From Dactylorhiza incarnata (taxonomy: Eukaryota > Streptophyta > Magnoliopsida > Asparagales > Orchidaceae), in the NCBI GenBank assembly GCA_033032865.1, contig JAWHQI010000040.1:5315001-5379000 (forward strand): a stretch of 64,000 nucleotides of DNA, written 5' to 3'. Both the position numbers and the translations under genes were made by a program. Positions 63,962-64,000 of the stretch are shown one piece after another. Each line of letters starts with the position of its first letter. Within the stretch, counting starts at the first letter, position 1. Below the pieces are notes generated by a model, which saw only the letters and a program-made list of their open reading frames with translations, was not told the DNA's origin and ran no database searches.

Positions 63962-64000
63962 AATTCTGGGTCCTCCTGAAGGGGAATAGAACTTAAATCC

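Larger units (their letters stand above)
53972..64000 (-). mobile_element. Element E: partial Ty1/Copia retrotransposon, runs off the right edge
   Basis: The 3' LTR, polypurine tract, RNase H, RT and the integrase C-terminal region are present on the minus strand; gag, protease, most of integrase and the 5' LTR lie beyond the window. Element F splits the RT. The left boundary (TGTTGTTCC at 53972) is a guess from the expected TG...CA ends, since no second LTR is available. Confidence 0.8.

Overview
The window is intergenic DNA from a flowering plant, most likely a eudicot. Nearly all of it is LTR retrotransposons inserted into one another. No intact cellular gene, rRNA gene, tRNA gene or CRISPR array was found. 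The plant call rests on the plant-type Copia and Gypsy lineages, primer sites for plant initiator tRNA-Met and tRNA-Asp, 5-bp target duplications, and GT-AG introns.

Layout. Element A, a Gypsy element resembling the Tekay chromoviruses, spans 1030-35810 on the minus strand. Its 3' LTR is split by Copia-1 (2044-10181), a young Copia element with an uninterrupted 1318-codon gag-pol. Its gag zinc knuckle is split by element B (14990-32593, Athila-like Gypsy, pol deleted). B's gag is in turn split by element C (17819-30018, Copia with an extra ORF region after pol). A 353-bp inverted repeat with tRNA-like box A and box B motifs lies at B's deletion junction. Target-site duplications bound every one of these insertions, so the order A, then B, then C, with Copia-1 separately into A, is read directly. 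LTR-pair divergence by eye agrees with that order.

From 36.1 to 53.1 kb a decayed, unrecognised minus-strand coding region (gene X) is interrupted by a solo LTR (39396-40465) and by element D (40786-53030, plus strand). D is a nearly complete Tat-type Gypsy element with gag, protease-RT, one in-frame TAG, RNase H-integrase, a 7 x 96-bp tandem repeat, and two spliced genes on the opposite strand, each with its own TATA box. From about 54 kb to the right edge lies element E, a partial Copia element on the minus strand. Its reverse transcriptase is split by element F (56855-63206), a non-autonomous element with a tRNA-Asp primer site and a small protein carrying two CCHC knuckles.

The most interesting cross-cutting pattern is in the LTRs. 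Seven of the eight LTR families carry, just upstream of the TATA-like box, a cluster of short inverted repeats built from a word specific to that family. Related elements (Copia-1 and the solo LTR; B and F) have similar LTR ends but different words. Element C has a second cluster of its LTR word, also upstream of a TATA box, inside the element in front of the extra ORF, which suggests an internal promoter built from the LTR enhancer.
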